This document shows, piece by piece, positions 26,809 to 34,780 of a stretch of 64,000 bases of DNA. Source of the DNA: Streptomyces sp. DH-12 (GTDB lineage: Bacteria > Actinomycetota > Actinomycetes > Streptomycetales > Streptomycetaceae). The stretch's first letter is position 1. Every line of letters begins with the position of its first letter. Under the pieces are notes generated by a model, which made no database searches, was not told the DNA's origin, and saw only the letters and a program-made list of their open reading frames with translations. The position numbers and the translations under genes are program-made. The stretch is from contig NZ_PPFB01000001.1 in NCBI RefSeq assembly GCF_002899455.1, forward strand, positions 4,749,001 to 4,813,000, written 5' to 3'.

Positions 26809-28287
26809 ATGGCGACAGCGCAGCCCGGGACGGGACGCACCATCACGACCGACATCTCCGCGCGTCTGGACCGCCTTCCGTGGTCCCGTTGGCACTGGTC
26901 CATCGTGATCGGCCTGGGCACCGTCTGGATCCTGGACGGGATGGAAGTCACCATCGTCGGCAACATCGCCAGCCGGCTGGCGGAGCCCGGCAGCGGCCTG
27001 GACATCACGTCCGGCCAGATCACCGGCATCGCCGCGGCGCTCTACGTGGCGGGCGCCTGCACGGGCGCGCTGTTCTGGGGACGGCTGACCGACATCTACG
27101 GCCGCAAGAAGCTCTTCCTGATCACCCTGGCCGTGTACCTCGGGGCGACCGCGCTGACCGCGCTGGCCTTCGACACCTGGTGGTTCTTCCTCTTCCGCTT
27201 CCTCACCGGCTTCGGCATCGGCGGCGAGTACGCGGCCATCAACTCCGCGATCGACGAGCTGATCCCGGCCCGGTACCGGGGGCGCGTCGACCTGATCATC
27301 AACGGCAGCTACTGGCTGGGCGCCGTCGGCGGCGCGCTGCTGTCGATCGTCGCGCTGAACACGTCGGTCTTCCCGGTGAACGTCGGCTGGCGGCTGACCT
27401 TCGCCCTGGGCGCCGTCCTGGCCCTGGTGATCCTCCTCGTACGCCGGCACGTCCCCGAGAGTCCACGGTGGCTGCTGATCCACGGCCGGGAGGAGGAGGC
27501 CGAACAGATCGTCCGCGGCGCCGAGCAGATGATCGAGGCGGAGCGGGGCGAGCCGCTGCCCCCCGCCGAGGGCGAGATGGTCATCCGCCAGCGCGAACGC
27601 ACCACCTTCGGCGAGATCGCCCGCACGGTCTTCGCCAAGTACCGCAAGCGGGCGACCCTCGGGTTCGCGCTCTTCGTCGGCCAGGCGTTCCTCTACAACG
27701 CCATCACCTTCGGCTACGGCGCGATCCTCACCCAGTTCTTCGACGTCCCCTCCGGCAACACCGGCTACTACTTCGCGGTCATCGCGCTCGGCAACTTCCT
27801 GGGCCCGCTGCTGCTGGGCAAGCTGTTCGACACGGTCGGCCGGCGGATCATGATCTCCGGCACGTACGTGCTGTCGGGCGTGCTGCTGTTCGCCACGGCC
27901 TGGCTGTTCGACCGCGGCTCGCTGGACGCGACCACGATGACGGCCTGCTGGTCGGTGGTCCTGTTCTTCGCCTCGGCCGGCGCGTCCAGCGCCTACCTCA
28001 CGGTCTCCGAGATCTTCCCGATGGAGACCCGGGCCATGTCCATCGCCTTCTTCTACGCCGTCGGCACCGCCGCGGGCGGCATCAGCGGCCCGCTGATCTT
28101 CGCCGGTCTCACCGAGTCCGGCGTGGTGTCCGACGCGGTCCTGGCCTTCCAGATCGGCGCGGGCCTGATGGTCGCGGCAGGCATCGTGGCGGTGTTCCTC
28201 GCGGTGAACGCGGAGCGGCGCTCCCTGGAGGACATCGCCACCCCGCTGTCGGCGGCGAAGCCGCAGGGGGAGCCGGCGAGCAGGTGA
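26809..28287 (+). CDS. MFS transporter, sugar/aromatic-acid porter type
   Basis: 492 residues with twelve predicted helices. WGRLTDIYGRKKLFLIT (loop 2-3 motif), FLTGFGIGGEYAAINSAIDE, and ARYRGRVDLIINGSYWLGA are typical of the sugar porter/AAHS side of the MFS. A hydrophilic central loop of about 60 residues lies between helices 6 and 7. It probably imports a small organic substrate by proton symport. GAGGAGGGAGCCC precedes ATG 26809. The substrate cannot be named from sequence. Confidence 0.85.
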   Translation: MATAQPGTGRTITTDISARLDRLPWSRWHWSIVIGLGTVWILDGMEVTIVGNIASRLAEPGSGLDITSGQITGIAAALYVAGACTGALFWGRLTDIYGRKKLFLITLAVYLGATALTALAFDTWWFFLFRFLTGFGIGGEYAAINSAIDELIPARYRGRVDLIINGSYWLGAVGGALLSIVALNTSVFPVNVGWRLTFALGAVLALVILLVRRHVPESPRWLLIHGREEEAEQIVRGAEQMIEAERGEPLPPAEGEMVIRQRERTTFGEIARTVFAKYRKRATLGFALFVGQAFLYNAITFGYGAILTQFFDVPSGNTGYYFAVIALGNFLGPLLLGKLFDTVGRRIMISGTYVLSGVLLFATAWLFDRGSLDATTMTACWSVVLFFASAGASSAYLTVSEIFPMETRAMSIAFFYAVGTAAGGISGPLIFAGLTESGVVSDAVLAFQIGAGLMVAAGIVAVFLAVNAERRSLEDIATPLSAAKPQGEPASR

Positions 28288-28411
28288 CACCAGGGCGCGA
28301 GGCCCGGGGGGATGACGCTTCCCCCGGACGCCCGGCGCCGGCCACCGCAGGCCGGAGCCGGGCGCCCGCGCGTGTGCGGCAGACGGGCGTCCGCGCGTGC
28401 GGCAGGAGGGT

Positions 28412-28714
28412 TCAGCCCCGCCGGTCGGCCACCGCCCACGAGGCGAGGGCGACCGCGCCGGCCACCCCGAACACGGCGGGCCAGGCGCCGACCTTCTTCG
28501 CCAGCGGGTGGGACCCGGCGAAGGCGGCCACGTACGCCGCCGACAGCGCGCCGGCCGCCGGGCCGCCCGCCCGCTCCCGCCACTGCTGGGCGGCGGCGAC
28601 CCCGGCGGCGGCGAGCACGACCCCGCCGAGCTGCCGCTTACGGGTCCAGCGGGCCACGCCGTACCCGCCGACGAGCCCGCTCGCGGCCACGACCGAACTG
28701 GGAACCTTCGCCAT
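28412..28714 (-). CDS. Small hydrophobic protein of unknown function
   Basis: 100 residues, Ala/Gly/Val-rich with three weak hydrophobic stretches (VVAASGLVGGYGVARW, LGGVVLAAAGVAAAQQW, AVFGVAGAVALASWAVAD). Probably a membrane protein. GGAGGCAGC lies seven bases upstream of ATG 28714. It converges on the MFS gene and is divergent from hsp20. I do not recognise the family; conservation in streptomycetes is assumed, not tested. Confidence 0.6.
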   Translation of the reverse strand: MAKVPSSVVAASGLVGGYGVARWTRKRQLGGVVLAAAGVAAAQQWRERAGGPAAGALSAAYVAAFAGSHPLAKKVGAWPAVFGVAGAVALASWAVADRRG

Positions 28715-28840
28715 GCCTGCTGCCTCCTGCCACTGCGCCCCGCGGGGCGCGGAAAACCACGGACCTTGAGGCTAACGCGCCTGGTGACGCCCCCTGCCAC
28801 CAGCCCCGGAGCAACCGCCCGCCCAAAACTGAGTCTGGGG

Positions 28841-28870
28841 TTGTCAACTTTCCTCCCGATGAGTTATATA
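28841..28870 (+). promoter_or_regulatory. Promoter of hsp20 gene
   Basis: TTGTCA (28841-28846) and TATATA (28865-28870) spaced 18 bp make a strong vegetative-type promoter, unusual in this GC-rich genome. TGTCAAC and GATGAGT nearby vaguely recall the RheA operator of hsp18 genes, but the spacing differs, so the repressor is uncertain. Confidence 0.6.
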
Positions 28871-28926
28871 AGGAATTGACCCGTGGGGCATCGCACAGAC
28901 GACTTCACAGAAAGGAGTGGACTGTG

Positions 28927-29349
28927 ATGCTCATGCGCACCGACCCCTTCCGCGATCTCGACCGGCTCACGCAGCAGGTCTTCGGTCCGGCCGCCCGCGC
29001 GTCGGCGATGCCGATGGACGCCTACCGGGCAGGGGACGACTTCGTCGTTCACTTCGACATCCCCGGCATCGACCCGGAGACCATCGAGCTCGACGTCGAG
29101 CGCAACGTCCTGAACGTCCGGGCCGAGCGCCGTTCGTCGGCCCCCGACGACGCGGAGACGGTGGTCGCCGAGCGTCCGACCGGCACCTTCACCCGGCAGC
29201 TCTTCCTCGGTGACACCCTGGACACCGAGCGCATCGACGCCACGTACGACGCGGGTGTCCTGACCCTGCGCATCCCGGTGGCCGAAGCGGCCAAGCCGCG
29301 CCGCATCCGGATCACGGGCGGCGACAGCCGCAAGCAGCTCGCAGCCTGA
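28927..29349 (+). CDS. Small heat shock protein, Hsp20/alpha-crystallin family
   Basis: 140 residues. Starts MLMRTDPFRDLDRLTQQVFG; the alpha-crystallin domain runs from MPMDAYRAGDDFVVHFDIPG to the GVLTLRIPVAEAAKPRRIRI motif (A-x-x-x-G-V-L-x-L-x-[IV]P). It holds unfolding proteins under heat stress. AAAGGAG lies nine bases upstream of ATG 28927. The sequence resembles Streptomyces albus Hsp18 as I recall it. A strong promoter is visible upstream. Confidence 0.93.
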   Translation: MLMRTDPFRDLDRLTQQVFGPAARASAMPMDAYRAGDDFVVHFDIPGIDPETIELDVERNVLNVRAERRSSAPDDAETVVAERPTGTFTRQLFLGDTLDTERIDATYDAGVLTLRIPVAEAAKPRRIRITGGDSRKQLAA

Positions 29350-29369
29350 CACACACCCACCCCTTCCAC

Positions 29370-29405
29370 GCGTCCCGCGGCCTCCCCCTCCGGCCCGCGG
29401 GACGC
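29370..29405 (+). terminator. Hairpin after hsp20
   Basis: 11-base arms GCGTCCCGCGG and complement around 14 bases, about 20 bp after the hsp20 stop. No T run. Confidence 0.6.
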
Positions 29406-29452
29406 GCCCCCACGCCGTACGCCCGAGGCGGGCGACGGCCCGCCGGACCCAC

Positions 29453-29520
29453 CGGACTACCGGACCGACCGGACTACCGGACCGACCGGACTACCGGACC
29501 GACCGGACTACCGGACCGAC
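29453..29520. repeat. 17-bp tandem repeat, four perfect copies
   Basis: CGGACTACCGGACCGAC repeated four times without mismatch in the gap between hsp20 and the DUF2267 gene. Imperfect CCGACCGG-type copies extend on both sides to about 29560. Not in any convincing ORF. Confidence 0.9.
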
Positions 29521-29613
29521 CGGCCCGCCGGACCGGCCGGCCAGTCGGCCGACCCGACCGACCGGCACCCCGGCCCCGGAGAACCGAACACCGGAGAAGG
29601 AGAGGAGCTTCGG

Positions 29614-30096
29614 ATGACCACGCTGACGCCGCAGAGGCCCACGATCCCGCAGCCCGGAGGCGCCACCCCGGCGCCCGGGCAGCGCCCGGCGCAGGACCCC
29701 GCCTGGCGCGAACTCGTCGACGCCGTACGGGAGGCCGGGCAGTACCCGACGCGGTCGGAGGCGGAGAGCGTCACCCGCATCGTCCTGTCCGCCCTGGGCG
29801 GCCACGTCGTCGGGGACGAGCGCGTCGACCTGGCCCGCGCCCTGCCCGAGGAGGCCGCGCGGGTGGTCGCCTCGCAGATCCCGGCGACCCGCCGGCTCAC
29901 GGCGGCCGAGTTCGTCGACTCGGTGGCGGCCCGCATCGAGGGCGCGACCCCGGCCACGGCCCGCTGGGACGTCAGCTCCGTCCTCAGCGTGCTGCCCCCG
30001 CTGGTCGGCGACGAGCTGGTGACCCGAGTACTGGACCAACTCCCGCCCGGCTACGCCCTGTTGTTCGGCCGGGCGGAGCTGACTCCGGCGGCGTGA
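29614..30096 (+). CDS. DUF2267 family protein
   Basis: 160 residues. After a Pro/Gly-rich N-terminus comes the DUF2267 core: WRELVDAVREAGQYPTRSEA, then AESVTRIVLSALGGHVVGDE, VVASQIPATRRLTAAEFVDS, and VLSVLPPLVGDELVTRVLDQ. The family is a predicted all-helical cytoplasmic protein often near stress genes. It lies downstream of hsp20, which fits a stress role, but the long repeat-containing gap argues for its own promoter. AAGGAGAGGAG precedes ATG 29614. Confidence 0.8.
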   Translation: MTTLTPQRPTIPQPGGATPAPGQRPAQDPAWRELVDAVREAGQYPTRSEAESVTRIVLSALGGHVVGDERVDLARALPEEAARVVASQIPATRRLTAAEFVDSVAARIEGATPATARWDVSSVLSVLPPLVGDELVTRVLDQLPPGYALLFGRAELTPAA

Positions 30097-30136
30097 CGAC
30101 CGCGCCGTAGCTCCCCTTCCTCACCGATTCCTCACC

Positions 30137-30178
30137 GACGAGCGCCCCCGCGCCCCGCCCGGCGCGGGGGCGCTCGTC
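30137..30178 (+). terminator. Terminator after DUF2267 gene
   Basis: 18-base perfect arms starting GACGAGCGCCCCCGCGCC around CCGCCC. Confidence 0.78.
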
Positions 30179-30220
30179 GCGCGCGGGGAGCGTACGCCCA
30201 TACACTCCGGGCGCTTGGGA

Positions 30221-30236
30221 GCGTACGGTCGTACGC
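30221..30236. promoter_or_regulatory. Palindrome touching start codon of acetyltransferase gene
   Basis: GCGTACGGTCGTACGC, seven-base arms around GT, directly before ATG 30237. A TACACT -10-like box lies at 30201. The position suits an operator for the TetR-type regulator encoded two genes down. Confidence 0.5.
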
Positions 30237-30818
30237 ATGACGACGGACCACTTCGCGGGCGATCCGCGCACGAACCTGGAGCGGATGCGCGCGGGCGACC
30301 TGTACATCGCCGACGACCCGGAGATCGGCCGCCGGCTGGAGCGCGCGATGCGGCTCGCCGCCCGCTACCAGGCCACGTACCTGGACGAGCGGGACCAGGC
30401 CAGGGCGGTCCTCGCCGAACTCCTCGGCTCCGTCGGCGAGGACGTCGAGATCCGCCCGCCCCTGTACGTCGACTACGGCAGCAACATCAGCATCGGCGCC
30501 CGCACGTTCGTCAACTACCACCTCACCGCGCTGGACGTCGCCGCCATCACCATCGGCGAGGACTGCCAGATCGGCCCGAACGTCCAACTGCTCACCCCCA
30601 CCCACCCGGTGGAGCCGCAGCCCCGCCGCGACAAGCTGGAGGCGGCCCGGCCCATCACCATCGGCGACAACGTCTGGATCGGCGGCGGCGCGATCGTCTG
30701 TCCCGGCGTCACCGTCGGCGACAACGCGGTCATCGGCGCCGGAGCGGTGGTCACCAAGGACATCCCGGCGAACGTCGTGGCGGTCGGCAACCCGGCCCGC
30801 CCCGTCCGCACGCTCTGA
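30237..30818 (+). CDS. Sugar O-acetyltransferase (maltose/galactoside acetyltransferase type)
   Basis: 193 residues. The N-terminal Mac domain (ERMRAGDLYIADDPEIGRRL) is followed by a left-handed beta-helix of hexapeptide repeats, with IGPNVQLLTPTHPVEPQPRR carrying the catalytic His near residue 121 and DNVWIGGGAIVCPGVTVGDN. It transfers acetyl from acetyl-CoA to a sugar hydroxyl. A palindrome abuts the start codon. The downstream TetR-like gene lies in the same direction, 22 bp after the stop, suggesting a small autoregulated operon. Confidence 0.9.
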   Translation: MTTDHFAGDPRTNLERMRAGDLYIADDPEIGRRLERAMRLAARYQATYLDERDQARAVLAELLGSVGEDVEIRPPLYVDYGSNISIGARTFVNYHLTALDVAAITIGEDCQIGPNVQLLTPTHPVEPQPRRDKLEAARPITIGDNVWIGGGAIVCPGVTVGDNAVIGAGAVVTKDIPANVVAVGNPARPVRTL

Positions 30819-30840
30819 CGGCCCGCCACGAGCAGCCCCC

Positions 30841-31385
30841 ATGGCCACCGGACACACCGACCCCGCCGCCGCGAGCGGATCCTCACGGCGGTGCTCGACC
30901 TGATCGCCGAGGAGGGCGTCGCCGGCGTCTCCCACCGCAAGACCGCCGCTCGCGCCGGGGTGCCGCTCGGCTCGATGACGTACCACTTCACCGGCATCGA
31001 CGAGCTGCTGCTGGAGGCGCTCACCGGCTACGCCGACCACGTGGTCGCCGTCTTCGAACGGCACCTCGCCGGCGCCACCACCCCCGAGGAGGCCCGCGAG
31101 GCGGTCACCGGCCTCGTCCACACCCTCCCCGAGGGCCCGCGCCGCGACCTGATCCTCGTCCAGGAGCTGTACACGCTGGCGGCCCGCCGGGAACCGTACC
31201 GCGCCCTGTGCGTCCACAGGATGCGCCGCAGCCGCGCCCTGCTGGAACGCCACTTCCCCCCGGACACCGCCCACCGCCTCGACGCCCTGATCGAGGGCCT
31301 CACCCTCCACCGCGCCCTCGACGACGACCCGCCGGACCGGTCGGCGACGCGGGAGGCGGTGGACAGGATCACGGGGGCGGACTGA
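30841..31385 (+). pseudogene. TetR family regulator with frame disruption at its N-terminus
   Basis: From GTG 30891 a 164-residue frame reads through the TetR HTH (GVAGVSHRKTAARAGVPLGS MTYHF) to GAD and stop at 31385. The expected first helix is present upstream in the same frame (RPRRRERILTA), but that frame has no ATG, GTG or TTG back to the stop of the acetyltransferase. The natural ATG at 30841 (MATGHTDP) is in a different frame and meets TGA after 20 codons. One base gained or lost in the CCCCGCCGCCGCG run near 30861-30873 would restore a normal protein. It may be a true frameshift, a sequencing error, or a protein started at 30891 without helix 1. Confidence 0.6.
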
Positions 31386-31403
31386 GGAGCGGACGGCGGC
31401 CGG

Positions 31404-31823
31404 TCACCGGTTCCGGTGAGGGGCGCTCGGTGTCCTGCCGGCCTCCGCGCGGGCCACTTCGGTGTCGTACTGGTCGGCGTCGAAGTGGAAGTCCGGCAGC
31501 CGGGGCGCGGGGGCGTACGGTCCGCCCGCCGGGACCTCCCAGTCGGACCACTGCACGATCCCGCCGCACCGCTGCACGACCACCGTCAGGAAGCCGCAGC
31601 AGCCGCCGGTGCACTCCGGTTCCCCCAGCACCAGACGGCGCGCCTCACCGGTCGCCCGCAGCGGGCTGGGGCGGTCGCCCGGCAGCACGTCGGCCGCGTA
31701 CGGCCCCCGGCCCCCCTCGTCGACCCCCTCCTCGACCAGGTCCTCACCATTGATCCAGAACCGTACTTGAGCAGCCCATCTGGGCCCCGGCGGCAGCACC
31801 TTGATCTCGAGACGATCGAACAT
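31404..31823 (-). CDS. Hypothetical protein, Cys-rich centre
   Basis: 139 residues starting MFDRLEIKVLPPGPRWAAQV. The middle contains CTGGCCGFLTVVVQRCGG with four Cys within 17 residues, and the C-terminal third is Trp/Pro/Asp-rich (WSDWEVPAGG). No membrane helix or signal. Codon use looks normal for the genome, so I think it is real. I do not recognise a function. It converges on the TetR gene with 18 bp between stops. Confidence 0.65.
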   Translation of the reverse strand: MFDRLEIKVLPPGPRWAAQVRFWINGEDLVEEGVDEGGRGPYAADVLPGDRPSPLRATGEARRLVLGEPECTGGCCGFLTVVVQRCGGIVQWSDWEVPAGGPYAPAPRLPDFHFDADQYDTEVARAEAGRTPSAPHRNR

Positions 31824-31964
31824 CCGGTCACGGTAAGGGGCATGCCGACGCACACGGTCACCTTTTTCCGGGAGGGCCGGTCACCGGACGCGCCGACCGG
31901 AGACCGGACGAGGTGCCCGGGACGGGCGTGGAAAGAGAGCGTGGGCGCCCGTCCCGGGCCCGGC

Positions 31965-32453
31965 TCAGAGCTCCCGGTAGTAGACCGCGGTCGGCAGCGC
32001 GGTGCACCCGAGGCGCTCGTAGAGGGCGCGGGCGGGCGCGTGGAAGGGATCGCCGCCGGTGCCGATCTCGACGACCTCCGCGCCGAGGCTCCGCATGTGC
32101 GCGAAGGCGTGCTCGCACAGGGCGGTGCCGACCTGGTGGCGGCGGTGCCGGGCGGCGACGGCGAGGTGGCTGACGGCGCCGTTCCGGCGGTCCGGGTCGA
32201 CGCTCCACGCCACGTAGCCGGCGATGCCGTCGCCGTCGTCGGCCTCGGCGACCGCGACGTACAGGTGCCGCTCGGGGGCGTGGAGCCGGGGGACCTCACG
32301 ACGGTAGTCGTCGCGCCAGTCGCCGTGCTGGTTGGTGAAGACGGCCTCGCCCACCAGAGGGCGGAAGAAGTCCTCGTGGAACGGCCGGAACGTCTCGATG
32401 GTCAGGTCGGTCAGGGACGCGAGGTCCTGCGGGGTGTACGCGCGGATGCGCAT
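31965..32453 (-). CDS. GNAT family N-acetyltransferase
   Basis: 162 residues. MRIRAYTPQDLASLTDLTIE starts the fold. HLAVAARHRRHQVGTALCEH is the acetyl-CoA-binding motif A (R-x-x-x-G-x-A/T), and YERLGCTALPTAVYYREL is the closing strand. Substrate unknown; the class covers antibiotics, amines and proteins. AAAGGCG precedes ATG 32453. Confidence 0.85.
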   Translation of the reverse strand: MRIRAYTPQDLASLTDLTIETFRPFHEDFFRPLVGEAVFTNQHGDWRDDYRREVPRLHAPERHLYVAVAEADDGDGIAGYVAWSVDPDRRNGAVSHLAVAARHRRHQVGTALCEHAFAHMRSLGAEVVEIGTGGDPFHAPARALYERLGCTALPTAVYYREL

Positions 32454-32787
32454 GGGAGTGCGCCTTTCGGGCTGAGGGCTGGACGCCCGGAGGGAAGGGG
32501 GCACCGGTCGGCCCGCTCCCGGCCGGAGACACCGGCGGTGAGCAGGGCCCTCAGCGGCGCGTACGCCAGGCGGCGAAGCACTCCATGGCTCCCAGCGTAA
32601 CCCCGGGCGGTGCTCGCCCGGCCCGGCGCCGGAACCGGGAACGCGGGACCGGTCGCCTGTCCGGGAGCCGGTACGGACGTCACCGTTCGTCCGTCTGCTC
32701 GCCCGCCCGCCCGACCAGGCCACCCGGTCCCGGCGTACCGCGTAAATCGATTGTCGCCCGTCCACCCGGCCCGATAGGAAGGGCCGC
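32454..32787. other. Divergent region between two acetyltransferase genes
   Basis: 334 bp. Short minus-strand ORFs here lack support. A TTGTCG sequence at 32751 and GATAGG at 32772 may belong to the promoter of the plus-strand GNAT gene. Confidence 0.35.
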
Positions 32788-33324
32788 ATGCTGAAGGGAA
32801 CCAGAGTCGGCCTCAGGGACCGGCACGAGGACGACATACCGGTCCTGCGGGCCGAGCTCTACAACGACGTGGTCAACGCCGCGCGCGCCGAGGGCGGCCC
32901 GTGGCGGCCGGTCACGGCGAAGGACCCCCGGCTCACCGTCGACGACCCCCCGGAGGATCGCGCCCCCTTCTCCGTGGTGGAGCTCGAGGGCGGCACCCTG
33001 ATCGGCACCGCGAACCTGTGGGGCATCGACACCCACAACCGCAACGCCCACCTCGGCATCGGCCTGCTCCCCGCCGCCCGCGGCAAGGGCTACGGCACGG
33101 ACGTCGTCGCGGCCCTCTGCTCCTACGGCTTCGTCGTGCGCGGCCTGCAGCGCCTCCAGATCGAGACCCTCGCGGACAACGAGGCCATGATCCGCGCCGC
33201 CGAACGCAACGGCTTCGTCCGCGAGGGAGTGCTCCGCTCCTCGGCGTGGGTGCTGGGGGAGTTCATGGACGAGGTGGTGTTGGGGCTGCTGGCGGGGGAG
33301 TGGGACGGGGGTAAGGGGGCGTAG
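32788..33324 (+). CDS. GNAT acetyltransferase, RimJ/RimL-like
   Basis: 178 residues from ATG 32788 (AGGAAGGG upstream). NAHLGIGLLPAARGKGYGTD is the acetyl-CoA motif, and ETLADNEAMIRAAERNGFVR is the RimJ/L-type end of the fold. It may acetylate a protein N-terminus or a small molecule. A damaged copy of its last 40 codons lies about 1.1 kb downstream (34373-34495), so this gene took part in a local duplication. Confidence 0.87.
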   Translation: MLKGTRVGLRDRHEDDIPVLRAELYNDVVNAARAEGGPWRPVTAKDPRLTVDDPPEDRAPFSVVELEGGTLIGTANLWGIDTHNRNAHLGIGLLPAARGKGYGTDVVAALCSYGFVVRGLQRLQIETLADNEAMIRAAERNGFVREGVLRSSAWVLGEFMDEVVLGLLAGEWDGGKGA

Positions 33325-33372
33325 TTCGTCGCCTGCCTCCGAGCGCCGGCGCCTCCGAGAGAGGCGCCGCGG

Positions 33373-33552
33373 TCATCCCCTCTTGAGCGCCTGGAGGAAG
33401 ACGCCCCAGGCGGATCCCGTCACGGTGACCACAGGCCCGTCGACCGTTTTGCTGTCCCGTACATGGGCGCGCGTCGAGGTGATCGCGCACTCCACGCACT
33501 CACCGCCCGCTTCCCGGACTGCGGCCGGAATTCTGTTGGCAGTCAGTTTTCT
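33373..33552 (-). pseudogene. Orphan DUF397-like remnant
   Basis: Minus-strand frame ending ECVECAITSTRAHVRDSKTV followed by DGPVVTVTGSAWGVFLQALK, matching the second half of DUF397 proteins. Back to the preceding in-frame stop there is no ATG, GTG or TTG (only CTG), and the expected N-terminal KSSYSGG-like segment is degraded to PAAVREAGG. No XRE partner is adjacent. It looks like a decaying gene. Confidence 0.55.
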
Positions 33553-33635
33553 TCAGGTACATTCCACGGGCCCTGGAGCGCGCCCTGTAACCGACCCTGA
33601 CGGACAGATCGCCCGTGGTCTCGTCCACACACCGT

Positions 33636-33670
33636 CCGTGGGCCCCGGCACACCGTGCCGGGGCCCACGG
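33636..33670. repeat. Perfect 16-bp hairpin in leader of membrane protein gene
   Basis: CCGTGGGCCCCGGCAC and its complement around ACC, ending 25 bp before the ATG at 33696. It resembles a terminator but lies upstream of a gene with no gene before it in that direction. Confidence 0.7.
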
Positions 33671-33695
33671 CCTGCGAGGAACGAGGATTGCCGCC

Positions 33696-34085
33696 ATGCC
33701 GTACACGCGCATCGCCAAGGGCGCCGTCACCGTCATCGCCGCTACCGCGGTCTGCCACTCCCTGATGTCCGCCGGTTACGCCTGGGCGAGCGACAGTAGA
33801 GCGACGGACGAGGCCACGATAGGCTCCGGCGCCTTCGAGTTCCTCCTCACCACGGCCGCTTCCTGGACTCTCATGCCCCTCCTGCTGTGGGCCGGCATGC
33901 GGGTCATGGGCGAGGCCGACAACGTCGTGCTCGTACTCGTCGGTGGGCTGGTCTGGGCGGGGCTCTCCGGGTACTACATCGATGACATCGACCGCGCGGG
34001 CGGGCACATGCCGGTCATGGCCTTCGCCGCCTACGTCCTTCTCGGGGCGGCGCTGGCCGGGATCGGTTCGGGACGCCGCGACTGA
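33696..34085 (+). CDS. Hypothetical membrane protein
   Basis: 129 residues, with an N-terminal segment like a signal or first helix (GAVTVIAATAVCHSLMSAGY) and further helices SGAFEFLLTTAASWTLMPLL, VVLVLVGGLVWAGLSGYYI and MAFAAYVLLGAALAGIGSG. Four membrane segments are likely. A GAGGAACGAGG sequence lies upstream of ATG 33696. Family not recognised. It sits in the debris zone at the left edge of the accessory region. Confidence 0.65.
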   Translation: MPYTRIAKGAVTVIAATAVCHSLMSAGYAWASDSRATDEATIGSGAFEFLLTTAASWTLMPLLLWAGMRVMGEADNVVLVLVGGLVWAGLSGYYIDDIDRAGGHMPVMAFAAYVLLGAALAGIGSGRRD

Positions 34086-34579
34086 GCCCGCCGTTCACGG
34101 TACGTGCCGTCCGGGCCGGTCATCGCCCCGTTTCCCCTCCGGGCAGCGTGCGTCCGGGTTCGGGTGCGCTGCGGGAGCCGGTCGGTCCTGTGAGCTCCGC
34201 GGCGCGCCTCCAGGCCTGCGGAGTCTCCGGGCTACTGCCCACACCGGCAGCAACTCCTCACAGACCGCACCACCCGAGGGCGGCGCGCACGACGGTCGGT
34301 TCCACGAGCGCGTCCAGGTCGCGAAGACGTCGACACCGCGTGTGCGGGAGGGCTCGACCGCGTCTTTTTCCCGATCCACGCCGCCGAACGCAACGGCTTC
34401 GTCCGCGAGGGAGCGTTCCGCTCTTCGGCGTGGGTGCTGGGGGAGGTCGTGGGCGAGGTGATGTTGGGCTGCTGGCGGGGGAAGGGGCGGGGCGGGATAG
34501 CACCTGCCGGGACTGCAGCGCGGTCAGCCCTGAGGCTTACGGGAGCCGCACATCCCCCTGCCCGGCATCCGTGACGCGG
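34086..34579. other. Debris region without intact gene
   Basis: 494 bp. Apart from the acetyltransferase tail copy (34373-34495), I see no convincing gene. The minus frame at 34095-34379 is Pro/Arg-rich and unsupported. Confidence 0.5.
34373..34495 (+). pseudogene. Truncated duplicate of GNAT acetyltransferase 3' end
   Basis: Bases here closely match 33190-33312 of the intact GNAT gene (shared runs such as CGCCGCCGAACGCAACGG and TCGGCGTGGGTGCTGGGG). The homology begins abruptly after TTTTTCCC and fades after the GCTGGCGGGGG run. The 5' part of the gene is absent. Confidence 0.8.
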
Positions 34580-34780
34580 TCACCGCGCGGGCACGTCCGC
34601 TATGAAGTGCGTCCAGGCTCTCCGGGAAAGTTCGAGGCGTGGGCCCGACGACCGCTTCGAGTCCCTTATGAGCACACCGTCCGGCGTGTGGGCCGCTTCC
34701 AGGCACTCCGTCGCATTGCCGCCGCTGTACGACGACTTGAACCACTTCGGCTTGTGAGCGGGCGGTTGGCCGACTGACAT
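34580..34780 (-). CDS. DUF397 family protein
   Basis: 66 residues: MSVGQPPAHKPKWFKSSYSG followed by GNATECLEAA and GVLIRDSKRSSGPRLELSR. KWFKSSYSGG is the family hallmark. DUF397 proteins are encoded right after XRE regulators with a DUF5753 domain; in some characterised pairs the small protein modulates the regulator. Its ATG immediately follows the TGA of the XRE gene, so the two are translated together. Confidence 0.88.
   Translation of the reverse strand: MSVGQPPAHKPKWFKSSYSGGNATECLEAAHTPDGVLIRDSKRSSGPRLELSRRAWTHFIADVPAR

Noticed and set aside
32480..32592. 11-codon minus ORF (MECFAAWRTRR) as leader peptide of GNAT gene
   Set aside because: No repeated codon theme, no hairpin pair, no known leader pattern.
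34095..34379. 94-codon minus ORF in the debris region
   Set aside because: No ribosome site, Pro/Arg-rich composition and no motif; likely chance.
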